From CAYNNP01 sp964398215 (GTDB lineage Bacteria; Planctomycetota; Planctomycetia; Pirellulales; Pirellulaceae): a stretch of 29,128 nt of DNA. Of the stretch, positions 7,774 to 16,763 are shown in pieces (the stretch's first letter is position 1; every line of letters begins with the position of its first letter). Location of the stretch: the NCBI GenBank assembly GCA_964398215.1, contig CAYNNP010000055.1, forward strand, positions 1-29,128, read 5' to 3'. Both the position numbers and the translations under genes were made by a program. Below the pieces are notes generated by a model, which saw only the letters and a list, made by a program, of their open reading frames with translations, did no database searches and was not told the origin of the DNA.

Positions 7774-10014
7774 TCATCGCTTGGATTTGTCGACCACGAC
7801 AGGCATGACCAATCGAACAAACGAGAGCCGAGACTTCACCGATTCGATCGATTCGTTGTTCTGATCACCCGCCGACTGCAGCGCCAACTCGACGTTTGTA
7901 TCTCGGACTCGACCGAACAGCATGCAGCGGTCTTGAGTCAGTGCATCGCTCAAGTCCAAGAATGACAGGGCGTCGTTCTTCAGGCTTGTGTACCTTTCGG
8001 AGCCGGCTGCCCGATTGAACATCAGGATTTCTGCGATCCGTCCGGGATCATCAAACGACGACGCAATCCAATCTTCATTGTCGGTGCGGCTTTTTTCCAG
8101 TGCCTTGCGTTTGGTCAATTGCCACTTGAATGGTTTTTGACGCAAGTCAGCTACTTTCTTGATCGAGCTACCGGCTGGGAAGCGCGTGGGCAACAGGTAA
8201 ACCCAATTTCGATAGATCAGCATTCCATCCAGTAAATCTGCGGAAAGCGGGTTCGTTAACGTTCCATGCAATGTGTCGCTGCCCTTTCGACGTTGCATCC
8301 GCACGTCCATCGAAAGCTTGGGAGAAAACCGCGTCCATGTTGCTAGAGACTTGCTGCTGCGCGGTGCCAACGAAAGGCCACGGATTGAACTTGTGGTCGT
8401 TTGATCGGTCGTTTCCATGCTGACATCGTAGGTTGGAAACCGTGTGTCCTGACCGGAAATTTGAATACCACCGAAAGTCGAACCAGGAATCCCGTAAGGA
8501 GCCAACAGCATTGAATCGACTTTGCTGGAGACTTGGCTAAGTGCGCCTGACGAGGCTACATCGGCGTCCATCTGGGAAGCGGGATGACTGTACAGATAGC
8601 CCCATGAAAATCCACGCCCAACTTTGTTAAGCATATCGATGTCGACGATTTCGACATGGTTCATGCTGATGTCAGTAAGAGCTTGCTCGCCTGGGTTCTT
8701 TCGCGATTTTGCCAATATGATCAAGAAAGCCGACAGACCAATGACCATGATGGGAAACGAAATCCAGCCCAGTATTGGGCGACCCAAAACACGATTGACC
8801 AATAGGTAATCCAGCGGGCCGATCGACATGATTAGCAACATCAAGATGATCGCCACGACTGAAAACGGAAAGCTTCGTTTGTCAGGGAACTGATCCAAGC
8901 TAGCTCGCATTTGACCACCAAGATCATTGAACGATGTCGCTCGGTTGCCAGTAACTTCCTCCTTGTCAGTCAGCAAACTGCCCGTCAGGCGTTTCACAAG
9001 ATCCATGCGTTCTGACCAGTTAGACAGTTCTTCGCCATCTAAATCCGCGGTCACGACGATGATGTGTCCGAATCCAATCCCATACTCGACAGCCATGGGT
9101 GTAATCAGTCGCCGGGTTGTGCGCCCGGTGATCAACACTTCGCCGCGATCTCGTGGCAAGACAGCGCCTTTGAATTCTGCTAGTGGATCTTGACTGGAGG
9201 TGTAGGTTTCAAATGCTGACGGATTCATCGACCGTACTGTCAAAGGTTCATCACCGGTGGGCAGCAACTCGATCAGCCATGGCGCGGCTTTGGCAAGCTC
9301 GGGTGTCTTCGCTCCCATTGCAAGCAGCACTTTGCCTCCACCCAAGATCCAATCTTTCAAGGCCTCACGTTGTTGTGTCGAAATCGCCATCAACTTTTCG
9401 TGACCAGCACTATTGATCAGAACGAGATCAACACCATGGTAACCCAGTTCCTTGTCCGGAAATTGTTGCACCGTTGGAACTGAAACGGCAACGGATGCGT
9501 CACGCTTTAGAACGTCGTTCTCACCGATCTTTTCGATTCCAAGCGTGTCCCCGATCGCGACCACCCACGGCATCCCCAACGGAATCATTGCCGCCCCGCG
9601 CGCGGCGGCTCGTTGGATTGGAAATCTAGTTTCCAAGACTGTTTTGCCATCCGCCGTCAGCACGCGAAGCGGAGCGGCTTCACTGCCCGGTATCACGTAC
9701 GAGAACTGGCCGGATTGTAGCTCGCCATACTGGTAATTTACAGCAACACCATCGCCATCCAACGTTTGATAATTGACGCGAGACCCTGCAGGCAACAGTT
9801 TCTGGATTTTGCCGTCGTGTATGCGGACCGCCGTCCAATGCCCTAAACGATAGTGACCTGCGATACCAAAGGTCACCGACTGGAACGCTGCTGGCTGTTC
9901 TGGATTGTCATCAGGCGTCGACGAGTCTTGGCAATTGGCGCCGCTTGGAATCAACAGCGAAACCAACAAACCAACCGCCAGCAGCCATCGACTTGGCAAT
10001 CGTGTCTTGATCAT
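7774..10014 (-). CDS. Membrane protein with GATase1-like region, ABC-associated
   Basis: A protein of 746 residues from the ATG at 10014, which gives a signal sequence (RWLLAVGLLVSLLIPSGANC). An alternative ATG at 10044, just after the MazG stop (TAAGATG), would fit translational coupling and add 10 residues. The exported N-terminal half has a region (GVDLVLINSAG ... LKDWILGGGKVLLAMG) like the glutamine-amidotransferase-like folds seen in DUF4350 and GldG-type proteins, but I see no catalytic cysteine. Two transmembrane helices follow at roughly residues 400-420 (VVAIILMLLIMSIGPLDYLL) and 432-452 (ISFPIMVIGLSAFLIILA), then a ~290-residue beta-rich domain. Its position directly before an ABC ATPase suggests it is part of that transport system, perhaps as a GldG-like auxiliary subunit. 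The topology does not look like a standard ABC-2 permease. Confidence 0.7.
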   Translation of the reverse strand: MIKTRLPSRWLLAVGLLVSLLIPSGANCQDSSTPDDNPEQPAAFQSVTFGIAGHYRLGHWTAVRIHDGKIQKLLPAGSRVNYQTLDGDGVAVNYQYGELQSGQFSYVIPGSEAAPLRVLTADGKTVLETRFPIQRAAARGAAMIPLGMPWVVAIGDTLGIEKIGENDVLKRDASVAVSVPTVQQFPDKELGYHGVDLVLINSAGHEKLMAISTQQREALKDWILGGGKVLLAMGAKTPELAKAAPWLIELLPTGDEPLTVRSMNPSAFETYTSSQDPLAEFKGAVLPRDRGEVLITGRTTRRLITPMAVEYGIGFGHIIVVTADLDGEELSNWSERMDLVKRLTGSLLTDKEEVTGNRATSFNDLGGQMRASLDQFPDKRSFPFSVVAIILMLLIMSIGPLDYLLVNRVLGRPILGWISFPIMVIGLSAFLIILAKSRKNPGEQALTDISMNHVEIVDIDMLNKVGRGFSWGYLYSHPASQMDADVASSGALSQVSSKVDSMLLAPYGIPGSTFGGIQISGQDTRFPTYDVSMETTDQTTTSSIRGLSLAPRSSKSLATWTRFSPKLSMDVRMQRRKGSDTLHGTLTNPLSADLLDGMLIYRNWVYLLPTRFPAGSSIKKVADLRQKPFKWQLTKRKALEKSRTDNEDWIASSFDDPGRIAEILMFNRAAGSERYTSLKNDALSFLDLSDALTQDRCMLFGRVRDTNVELALQSAGDQNNESIESVKSRLSFVRLVMPVVVDKSKR

Positions 10015-10045
10015 TTTTTGTGAACAGTTTGGCACCGAATCCATC

Positions 10046-10366
10046 TTATGGTTTCTCACTATCCGGGCATTCACACACAAGGCGGGCACAACCTGGGCAC
10101 CCGCTACCATACTTGGCCTGCAATGCAGCATTCAGATCGACTTCGGCGACATTGGCGATGGTGGTTAACCAGGCAACGACGTCAGCGAATTCTTCGGCCA
10201 AATTTTGCTTGTCGTCGCTACGCAGTGCAGATGACAGCTCGCCGATCTCCTCCATTAGCCACATAAATGTGCCCTCAATGCCGCGCGCGACATCTTTCTC
10301 GAAATACATTCGGTGAATATGACGCTGCAAATCAGCAACGGATAGTTCTTTGGCGGGGCTAGTCAT
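10046..10366 (-). CDS. MazG-like nucleotide pyrophosphohydrolase with Cys-rich tail
   Basis: A 106-residue all-alpha NTP-PPase of the MazG/dUTPase-like superfamily. The metal-binding signature is seen as EEIGELSSAL (~40-49) and EEFADVVAW (~58-66), the E-x-x-E plus E-x-x-D pattern that coordinates Mg2+ and hydrolyses nucleoside triphosphates to monophosphates. The C-terminus has four cysteines, CPGCARLVCEC, a possible zinc site. This tail occurs in a subset of short MazG-like proteins. The nucleotide substrate cannot be predicted. The gene is first in the minus-strand run and its stop lies one base before a possible ATG of the following membrane protein, so it may be co-transcribed with an unrelated transport gene. 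Confidence 0.85.
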   Translation of the reverse strand: MTSPAKELSVADLQRHIHRMYFEKDVARGIEGTFMWLMEEIGELSSALRSDDKQNLAEEFADVVAWLTTIANVAEVDLNAALQAKYGSGCPGCARLVCECPDSEKP

Positions 10367-10697
10367 GGATCAAAAACAACTGGCAACGGATGACGAATAG
10401 CGTGGATTGTAGCTGAGTGGCATCAAGACGCGATGGTGGGCCAATTGATGCCGAAACTGAGAAATTTCGTGTTCTCACGCAGATCTGCCAATTGCTCTGT
10501 GCGCGTTGGGCGGGAATAGGGGTAGGTTTTACGCGTCAAACGAGGGGAATTCGATTCCCGCCGTTGAAAGATTGTCAGCTCTCAGACTAAACAACTACAG
10601 TAGACGAGCGCATTTTGTTCGTTTTTTGACTGGCGTGGTCAGGATAGTTTCTGAGCTTTCCAGCTAACACAATTACCCCTCAAAGCGTCCTGCTGAA
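10367..10697. promoter_or_regulatory. 331-bp divergent intergenic region with nested inverted repeats
   Basis: No gene was found. The region must hold promoters for the MazG-like gene (minus) and the sulfotransferase gene (plus). GGCGGGAAT (10509-10517) is a perfect 9-bp match to ATTCCCGCC (10554-10562). Within the loop a second copy GGGAAT (10545-10550) can pair with ATTCCC (10554-10559) over a 3-nt loop, so the 3' arm has two alternative partners. A weak sigma70-like pair TTGTCA (10572) and TACAGT (10596) with 18-bp spacing lies downstream and could drive the sulfotransferase gene, but planctomycete promoters are poorly defined. Confidence 0.35.
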
Positions 10698-11876
10698 TTG
10701 GCACCTGCGGAATCCCAGCTGAAAACGAAAGCGGACTTTCACAAGTATCCGTTGTACGCGCCGCGTTTTTGGCACGGTATGCGGCCGCTGACGTGGTTGA
10801 ACCTATTGCGTCAAGGACGCTTTCGCATTCATGGGCGACGCCTTCATCACGTTGTTGGCAGTGCGATCGCGACGCCAGTCAATACAGTGCTGGCGGGGAT
10901 GCAGAATTTGATCTTTGGGCGAAAGACCACGAACGCTCAATTAGAGGGACCGCCAGTATTTATTCTGGGGCATTGGCGAAGTGGCACGACGTTGCTGCAT
11001 GAACTGATGGTTCGCGACGAACGCTTTAGCAGCCCTTCAACTCTTCAGTGCTTCGCGCCGCACCATTTCCTGGTTTCAGAGTGGGCGTTCCTGAAATTCG
11101 GGCGCTGGGCGCTACCCAACAAGCGGCCGATGGACAACATGGCAACGGGATGGGATCGGCCCCAAGAAGACGAATTCGCTTTGATGAATTTGGGTTTCCC
11201 ATCGCCCTATCGCCGGATCGCATTTCCGAATCAGCCGCCCGTCGATATGGATTACTTGGATTTCAAGAACGTAGATCCTAGCGAGATCGATGCCTGGATA
11301 TCGGGCCTGAGGCAATTCTTGTTAAACGTAAGCCTTGCGACTGGTCGACCGCTTGTGATCAAGAGCCCAACGCATACAGGGCGACTTGCACATCTAGCAA
11401 AAGCGTTTCCGGAGGCAAAGTTCATTCACTTGACACGTGATCCGCGGGCGCTGTTTCCGTCAACCATTCGACTATGGCGAAGTCTGGATGGTGTGCAAGC
11501 TATGCAGGTCCCCAAGGTTCACAACTACGAGGACTATGTGATCAAGTGCTTTCAACGAATGTATGCGGCTTTCCACCGTGACGAAACTCAACTTGGTGCA
11601 AATCGGCTTGTTCAAATACGCTACGAAGACTTGGTGGCAAAGCCGGTTAGTGTCATGCAGCGTATTTACGAAACGCTACACTTATCCGACTTTGAGACCG
11701 TACGTCCCGACCTGGAAAACTGGGCTGAAACCGAACACAAGGCATATCGATCTAACCAGCATCAATTGACTCAAGACCAAGAAGCTTTGATTCAAGATGC
11801 TTGGCGTGACTACTTTGAACGTTACGGCTACGAACGTAAAACAGATCAAGCAAGTTCAAATCAGCCGCTTGCCTAA
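10698..11876 (+). CDS. Sulfotransferase family protein
   Basis: A 392-residue PAPS-dependent sulfotransferase of the Sulfotransfer_3 type. The 5'-phosphosulfate loop is ILGHWRSGTTLLH (~89-101), and the 3'-phosphate-binding element is HLTRDPRALFPSTIRLW (~244-260), with Arg247 and Ser255 in the expected positions. Such enzymes transfer sulfate from PAPS to hydroxyl or amino groups of carbohydrates or small molecules; the acceptor is not predictable here. The start is a TTG at 10698: an in-frame TAA at 10665 limits extension and the next ATG would remove the conserved-looking KYPLYAPRFWHGM block. Planctomycetes are rich in sulfatases and sulfotransferases, fitting a life with sulfated polysaccharides. 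The DUF1080 lipoprotein gene follows after 51 bp and may be co-transcribed. Confidence 0.9.
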   Translation: MAPAESQLKTKADFHKYPLYAPRFWHGMRPLTWLNLLRQGRFRIHGRRLHHVVGSAIATPVNTVLAGMQNLIFGRKTTNAQLEGPPVFILGHWRSGTTLLHELMVRDERFSSPSTLQCFAPHHFLVSEWAFLKFGRWALPNKRPMDNMATGWDRPQEDEFALMNLGFPSPYRRIAFPNQPPVDMDYLDFKNVDPSEIDAWISGLRQFLLNVSLATGRPLVIKSPTHTGRLAHLAKAFPEAKFIHLTRDPRALFPSTIRLWRSLDGVQAMQVPKVHNYEDYVIKCFQRMYAAFHRDETQLGANRLVQIRYEDLVAKPVSVMQRIYETLHLSDFETVRPDLENWAETEHKAYRSNQHQLTQDQEALIQDAWRDYFERYGYERKTDQASSNQPLA

Positions 11877-11927
11877 GATCAGTTTTGCTTTACAACAAAA
11901 CGCATCTCCTGCATCGCACTCTGGAAA

Positions 11928-13247
11928 ATGAAATTTATCATGACTGGGCAACTGACACAAAAACTCATTTCAACCCTGCTCGTATCCGTTTGCTTGTTGC
12001 CGGTGATAGCTGGATGCAAATCAAAATCAGATTCGACAGCCGAGTCTTTGTCCGAAAAGGAATCCAAGTCGACTGAGCCAGCTGAACCCGAAGTGTTCGA
12101 GGTAAAACCCTACGAAGCGACCGAAAATCAGCTGCTTGCCGCGAGGCTTCCAGCAGAAAAAGCGTCCCAAGGTTGGGTGCGCCTGTTCGACGGCTACACC
12201 TTGTTTGGCATGGAAATCATAGGCGGTGCCAACTGGCGAATCGAAGATGGCAGTATCGTGGTCGACAAAGGCCAGCAAGGTCTCATGTGTACATCCATGC
12301 CGTGGTCGGACTTTGAGTTGGAACTGCAGTTCAAGGCGACTGCCGAGACCAATAGCGGCCTGTTTCTGCGCACGCCGCTTGACCCCGAAGACGTTGCCAA
12401 GGACTGTTACGAAATCAATATCGCACCGAGCGATAATCCGTTCCCGACTGGCAGCATCGTCAAACGATTCAAAACTGAAAAGGACGTCAACACAAAGTTC
12501 GATGTTTGGCGCACGATGAACGTCGTCTGTGAAGGCGACAAAGTACAAGTTACCGTCGACGGAGAAGTCACCTGCGATTTTGTAGATCCCAAACCAGTAG
12601 GGGCTGGGCGGATTGGATTGCAGTTCAACAGCGGACGCATCGAATTTAAAGAAATCTTGCTGAAGCCCTTGGGGCTTGAAAGCTTGCTGGATGAAGATCT
12701 TGCAAAGTGGAAAAAGTATCCCGACATGCCAGGTGAGTTCATTGTCACCGATGATGGGTGGATGAACGTCAAAGGCGGCCGTACGCAATTAGAAACCAAG
12801 GACAAGTTTGGCAACTTTGTACTGCTGGCGGAATACAAGCTACCAACCGTTGAGATGAACTCGGGGATTTTCTTTCGCTGCATTCCCGGTGACGTGATGT
12901 TGGGTTACGAATGTCAACTCAGCAACGAAGTCTTGAACGAGTCTGCCGTGATGCCCGCTGATGTTGGCACCGGCGGTATCTTCAAACGCCAGAACGCGCG
13001 AGTCGTCGCTGGCGAAGTCGACAAGTGGGCAACGGTTGTCTTGATGGCAAGCGACGACAAAATCGCATCTTGGGTAAACGGTTTGCAAGTTGCGGATTAC
13101 TACGACGACCGAGAGCTGAATGAAAATCCAAGGCGTGGCAAACGGCTTGATCCAGGTACCATTATGATTCAAGGTCACGACGTGAAAACGGATGCCCTTT
13201 TGAAACAAATCGCAATCAAGTCACTTGATGTAGACGACAACAAGTAA
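11928..13247 (+). CDS. Lipoprotein with two DUF1080 (3-keto-disaccharide hydrolase-like) domains
   Basis: A 439-residue lipoprotein. The signal peptide ends in a good lipobox, PVIAGC, with Cys30 as the lipidation site. An alternative ATG at 11940 gives the same mature protein. Two copies of the DUF1080 lectin-like beta-sandwich follow. The first spans ~57-230 (GWVRLFDGYTLFGMEI, NWRIEDGSIVV, FELELQFKATAETNSGLFLR). The second spans ~245-430 (KYPDMPGEFIVTDDGWMNV, FVLLAEYKLPTVEMNSGIFF). In each copy the N-S-G-[LI]-F-[LF]-R motif is kept. Some DUF1080 proteins hydrolyse 3-keto-glycosides, while many have no tested function. The first domain has LFDGYTLFG in place of the usual LFDGKSL-x-W. A likely terminator lies 13 bp after the stop. 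Confidence 0.88.
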   Translation: MKFIMTGQLTQKLISTLLVSVCLLPVIAGCKSKSDSTAESLSEKESKSTEPAEPEVFEVKPYEATENQLLAARLPAEKASQGWVRLFDGYTLFGMEIIGGANWRIEDGSIVVDKGQQGLMCTSMPWSDFELELQFKATAETNSGLFLRTPLDPEDVAKDCYEINIAPSDNPFPTGSIVKRFKTEKDVNTKFDVWRTMNVVCEGDKVQVTVDGEVTCDFVDPKPVGAGRIGLQFNSGRIEFKEILLKPLGLESLLDEDLAKWKKYPDMPGEFIVTDDGWMNVKGGRTQLETKDKFGNFVLLAEYKLPTVEMNSGIFFRCIPGDVMLGYECQLSNEVLNESAVMPADVGTGGIFKRQNARVVAGEVDKWATVVLMASDDKIASWVNGLQVADYYDDRELNENPRRGKRLDPGTIMIQGHDVKTDALLKQIAIKSLDVDDNK

Positions 13248-13259
13248 CGCAACTTTCAC

Positions 13260-13288
13260 AGGCCCCGTTCAACAACTGCACGGGGCTT
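13260..13288 (+). terminator. Hairpin terminator after the DUF1080 gene (probable)
   Basis: AGGCCCCGT (13260-13268) pairs with ACGGGGCTT (13280-13288) across an 11-nt loop, with one G-T wobble. It starts 13 nt after the TAA of the lipoprotein gene. The sequence after it is A/T-rich (GTAAATAAAATC) but has no true T-run, so Rho-independent action is plausible but not certain. Confidence 0.55.
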
Positions 13289-13458
13289 GTAAATAAAATC
13301 ACAAGTTAGCACTCAAAAAACAGACTTGCCTAAACTGCCATTAAATGGCGGTTCTTGTGTAATTCTCGAGAATCGAACGACGAATTGCAGAAAAACGAAA
13401 ACCCCAACCACTCATCGCGCGGACTATAATTGGAAAGTCTCGTCTTGGAGTGGATGCA

Positions 13459-13929
13459 ATGTCACAATCAATCCGCGCTGGCCAACTCTCTGTTAACGCC
13501 GCGTTTCTAAAAGAAATCAAGGATGACAACCTACAGCTAAAGTTGTTGTGGGATGACTTGAAAAGCAAACTTAGTCATTCTCAAGTAGCGATGAATCATT
13601 GGCCTGAATTGATTCAGTTACTTTCGCATCTACGCGACCAGCTAGCCTTGCATTTTTCCCTGGAAGAGGCGTACGGCTATTTTGACGAAGCGATCAATGT
13701 TGCACCTGAGCTAAGCTTGAATGCCATGCAACTGCGTTCTCAGCACGGGATACTATTCAAGGATATATGCGACTTGGCAGACAAGATTACAGAAGTCGTA
13801 TTTGAACCCGAAGCTGTGTTTTTATTCACGGATCAGTTGCGCGAGTTTCAGCGAGATTTTGAGGACCATGAGGAAGCCGAACTCAATCTAATTCTTAATT
13901 CGCTAGGCGACGATTCTTTACCAAGCTGA
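13459..13929 (+). CDS. Hemerythrin HHE-like four-helix protein
   Basis: A 156-residue, almost entirely helical protein. The ATG at 13459 is preferred because GGAG at 13447-13450 sits 8 nt before it; the open frame otherwise begins with a GTG inside that site. Helices carry His and acidic residues in the hemerythrin pattern: LALHFSLEE (H65, E69 or E70), RSQHGIL (H96) and FEDHEEAEL (H137, E141). These could form a di-iron site binding O2, NO or iron. The first expected His, usually in an E-H motif on helix 1, appears to be replaced by Asn (KDDNLQL, N24), so the site may be incomplete. No signal peptide is seen, so it is cytoplasmic. It is convergent with the MMPL gene and shares a hairpin with it. 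Confidence 0.65.
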   Translation: MSQSIRAGQLSVNAAFLKEIKDDNLQLKLLWDDLKSKLSHSQVAMNHWPELIQLLSHLRDQLALHFSLEEAYGYFDEAINVAPELSLNAMQLRSQHGILFKDICDLADKITEVVFEPEAVFLFTDQLREFQRDFEDHEEAELNLILNSLGDDSLPS

Positions 13930-13945
13930 CTTGATCAATCAGCTT
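13923..13945. terminator. Shared bidirectional hairpin containing both stop codons
   Basis: AAGCTGA (13923-13929) is the exact complement of TCAGCTT (13939-13945), with a 9-nt loop that itself contains TTGATCAA. The TGA of the hemerythrin-like gene and the TGA of the convergent MMPL gene lie at the inner ends of the two arms; each arm encodes Ser-stop. On the plus strand it is followed by the T-rich TCTTTGTTTG. It probably serves as a two-way terminator. Confidence 0.5.
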
Positions 13946-16671
13946 TCTTTGTTTGCGTTAGCGCCGCGTTTCCCAACGAACGCGATGAAGCTGGGTACAA
14001 GAATCGTTCGCACATAGAACGTGTCGATTAGCACTCCCAGCCCGAGTGCAAATCCTAATTGAATGATCCCTCGCAAACCGATTTGCTCGGATCCCGTTAA
14101 TGACGGCAGCCACGCAGACGACGTCATGCTCAGGAACGTTGCCGCCATCACAAGCCCGCAGGCAGTGATGATTCCCCCGGTTCGCGAAACGGCTCGGCGA
14201 AGGGCGATCAGCCAACCCAGAGTACGCTGTTCTTCTAAAACACGTGTGACCAAGTACACGTTGTAGTCTTGTCCAACCGCGACCAAAATCACAAACAAAA
14301 ACAGTGGCAGTTTCCAGTCTAGCCCCACAAACTCTGATCCGTATGCGCCACTAAAGAACCAAATGGTCAAACCAAGCGTCGCATAATAGCTCAGCAGCAC
14401 TGTCAAAATCAGATACAGGCAAAGCCCAGCCCGCCGAATCACGATCACCAATACAGCAAACACCGCCAGGACAACGGCGATCTTAATGCGACGATTGTCT
14501 TTGATGGTTACGGTACGCAAATCTCTGATCGATGGCGTGGTACCTTCCAGCAACGCCTTGGAGTTGTGCCAAGCTGACTCAGAATCCAGCGACTTTTGTT
14601 CTAAAAACTTGTCCAGCTTGGAAACCAATTCAGCAGTTTCTGGCGAAAACGGATCGCCAGGCATGACAACGTCCAGTCTCGCCAACGTGTCGGTGTAATC
14701 TGGATTCGTCGAAAAGAAATGATCCTGGGCAATATTCAGGTTTTGCAGCACGCGTTTGCGCCATGCATCTCCGCGGAATAACCCAACCTTTTCACCCGGT
14801 CGAAAATCGCCTAACGGATCGGTTGAATGTCGAACGGCAGCGATACCATCCAGTGCATACAACTCTTTTGCCAGTTCGTGAATCTCTTTTTCAAACTGCT
14901 CGTGCTCAGTTTTTTCTTCGCGAGTTATCAAAATGGAGACCGGATTGAAGTCGCCGATCTCGAAATTCTTGGACAGAAAACGCAGCCCCTGCCGACTTGA
15001 TGCGCTGTCACTGAGTTGACTGCTCAAATCATACGTGACTTTATTCTCATTGATGAATCCGTAAACGCCGGGAATCATCAGGATCACGAATCCAAGCGTC
15101 AGGGTTAGCAGGGGGCGACGTGTTAACATCAATGCGATCCATGCCCAAATACCGCCGCCCATCGTACCGCTCTTTCCAACCGCGCTATCGCCTAGCAACG
15201 TCAAATTTGGCTGTGCCTGTTCTATTTTTGCTGGCCAAAACACCTTCGGCCCGATCGCTCGCAAAAGTGCTGGTGTGAGCGTCACACAAATCAACAGACC
15301 AACGCCCAAACAGATGGCAATGACCGGACCTGTGTAGTGGAATTTCCCAAAACTGGCGATCCACAGCATTCCCAACCCAACGATCGTTGTAAGGGCGCTG
15401 CCCATCAGCGCGCCCGTAACGCCAGCCAAAGCGTTTTTACAAGCTACCGGCCATGGCGATTTGTGCGCCTCTTCGCGCAATCGCGATATCAAAAACAAGC
15501 AGTAATCGGTGCCAGCACCAAACAGAATCACAATCACAAAAATACGGCTGGTCGTGAACACCCGCAGGTCTAACCCTGGCACCGTTCCATTGATCGACCA
15601 ACTCGTCAGCAACGCAACCAGTGAAGTGGCAACCAAAACAGCGATCCCAATCGATGCAATTGGAATCGCAATCAGCAAGGGCGACCGATAGACAACAGCC
15701 AAGATCAACAGAATCATCACCAAGCTGATGACCTCGGTATATTTGATCGCGTCGCGCGCGGCAATCAACGTCTCACCGCCAATCGCGGCAGAACCGGTCA
15801 CAGCAACCTTGGTCCCTTTCTCGATATACTGACGGTTGTAACTCCGTGTCTGGGCGATCATGCCCTGAATGGATTCGATTGTTTTGATATTGCTGGTCGC
15901 GGTTAACTCACTGGAAAGTTGCAGCACGATCAACATGGCACGTTCGTTCTTAAGGCGTGCGCCGATGATTGAATCGTTCCATGACATGATTCCCATCAAG
16001 GAGTGGAACGGTTCCAGTGCACGATCTTGAATGGGGACTGCGAGTTCGGGCGTGTTCTCTGCAAGCGCCAAGGCAAACTCAAAATCATTGTCGAAGACCG
16101 TTGGGTCTTTGTCATCCAATTTTTGCAGTAGGTTTCCGCGATCCCAATACGCGATCACCAGTCGCGGTTCGTACAGATTCTGTTTTGTTCTTGGGATTCG
16201 ATCGGCAATCCGCTTGTGATACTGCTCATCGATTTTAATCGCGCGGTCAAACGCATCTTTCGCGGACATCAACGCGCTGGCAGCTTGGCCCGCTTTCTCA
16301 ATCGGCCCTTCTTCGTAACCAAGATTGATCGCCTTTTGCCAAAAGCTGGCACCCATTTGGTGGTACAAACGCCGAAGCAAATCGAGTGCGACTAAATCAT
16401 CATCTTCCTTGAGATCTTCGTCATCACGTCCAACTGCCAAAACAATTTGGCTGCGCGTTCTGACTCCCGGAAAAGCTTCTTCTAGCAGTTGTCCCGCCGC
16501 GACACTGGACATTTCAGATGGGAGGTAGTCAAAATCGCCGTCATAAGCGACATCGTTCCAAGCTGGCGCCAACCAACGAATCGAAACTGTCACGACAAGC
16601 CAAGCTGTCAAAACCAATGGCCACCGGCCAATGACCATGTTCGCCCAGCGCTGCGATAATGGTCGTGACAT
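13939..16671 (-). CDS. MMPL/RND superfamily exporter
   Basis: A 910-residue RND-type membrane protein, started at the ATG at 16671 (MSRPLSQRWANMVIGRWP); the open frame extends to a less likely TTG at 16713. The layout is that of MMPL proteins: a helix near the N-terminus (LVLTAWLVVTVSIRWLAP), a ~250-residue periplasmic domain, a group of helices, a central cytoplasmic linker, a second helix (LLTLTLGFVILMIPGVYGF), a second periplasmic domain and a final helix group. Both halves carry the conserved Asp-Tyr of the proton relay: GAGTDYCLFLISRLREE and AVGQDYNVYLVTRVLEE. MMPL proteins export lipids, siderophores or other hydrophobic compounds using proton motive force; the cargo is unknown here. 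It lies 92 bp after the secretin-like gene on the same strand and may be co-transcribed with it. Confidence 0.9.
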   Translation of the reverse strand: MSRPLSQRWANMVIGRWPLVLTAWLVVTVSIRWLAPAWNDVAYDGDFDYLPSEMSSVAAGQLLEEAFPGVRTRSQIVLAVGRDDEDLKEDDDLVALDLLRRLYHQMGASFWQKAINLGYEEGPIEKAGQAASALMSAKDAFDRAIKIDEQYHKRIADRIPRTKQNLYEPRLVIAYWDRGNLLQKLDDKDPTVFDNDFEFALALAENTPELAVPIQDRALEPFHSLMGIMSWNDSIIGARLKNERAMLIVLQLSSELTATSNIKTIESIQGMIAQTRSYNRQYIEKGTKVAVTGSAAIGGETLIAARDAIKYTEVISLVMILLILAVVYRSPLLIAIPIASIGIAVLVATSLVALLTSWSINGTVPGLDLRVFTTSRIFVIVILFGAGTDYCLFLISRLREEAHKSPWPVACKNALAGVTGALMGSALTTIVGLGMLWIASFGKFHYTGPVIAICLGVGLLICVTLTPALLRAIGPKVFWPAKIEQAQPNLTLLGDSAVGKSGTMGGGIWAWIALMLTRRPLLTLTLGFVILMIPGVYGFINENKVTYDLSSQLSDSASSRQGLRFLSKNFEIGDFNPVSILITREEKTEHEQFEKEIHELAKELYALDGIAAVRHSTDPLGDFRPGEKVGLFRGDAWRKRVLQNLNIAQDHFFSTNPDYTDTLARLDVVMPGDPFSPETAELVSKLDKFLEQKSLDSESAWHNSKALLEGTTPSIRDLRTVTIKDNRRIKIAVVLAVFAVLVIVIRRAGLCLYLILTVLLSYYATLGLTIWFFSGAYGSEFVGLDWKLPLFLFVILVAVGQDYNVYLVTRVLEEQRTLGWLIALRRAVSRTGGIITACGLVMAATFLSMTSSAWLPSLTGSEQIGLRGIIQLGFALGLGVLIDTFYVRTILVPSFIAFVGKRGANANKES

Positions 16672-16763
16672 CAAATAGCCCAAACAAGGATTAACAAAAG
16701 CGTTCAAAGACAATAACGCAGATGAAAATACTAACCCATCGTGGCCTGGGCTGATACCGCCGC

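Noticed and set aside
12027..12788. 253-codon minus-strand frame opposite the DUF1080 lipoprotein
   Set aside because: It lies entirely opposite a well-supported two-domain gene and shows no domain of its own.
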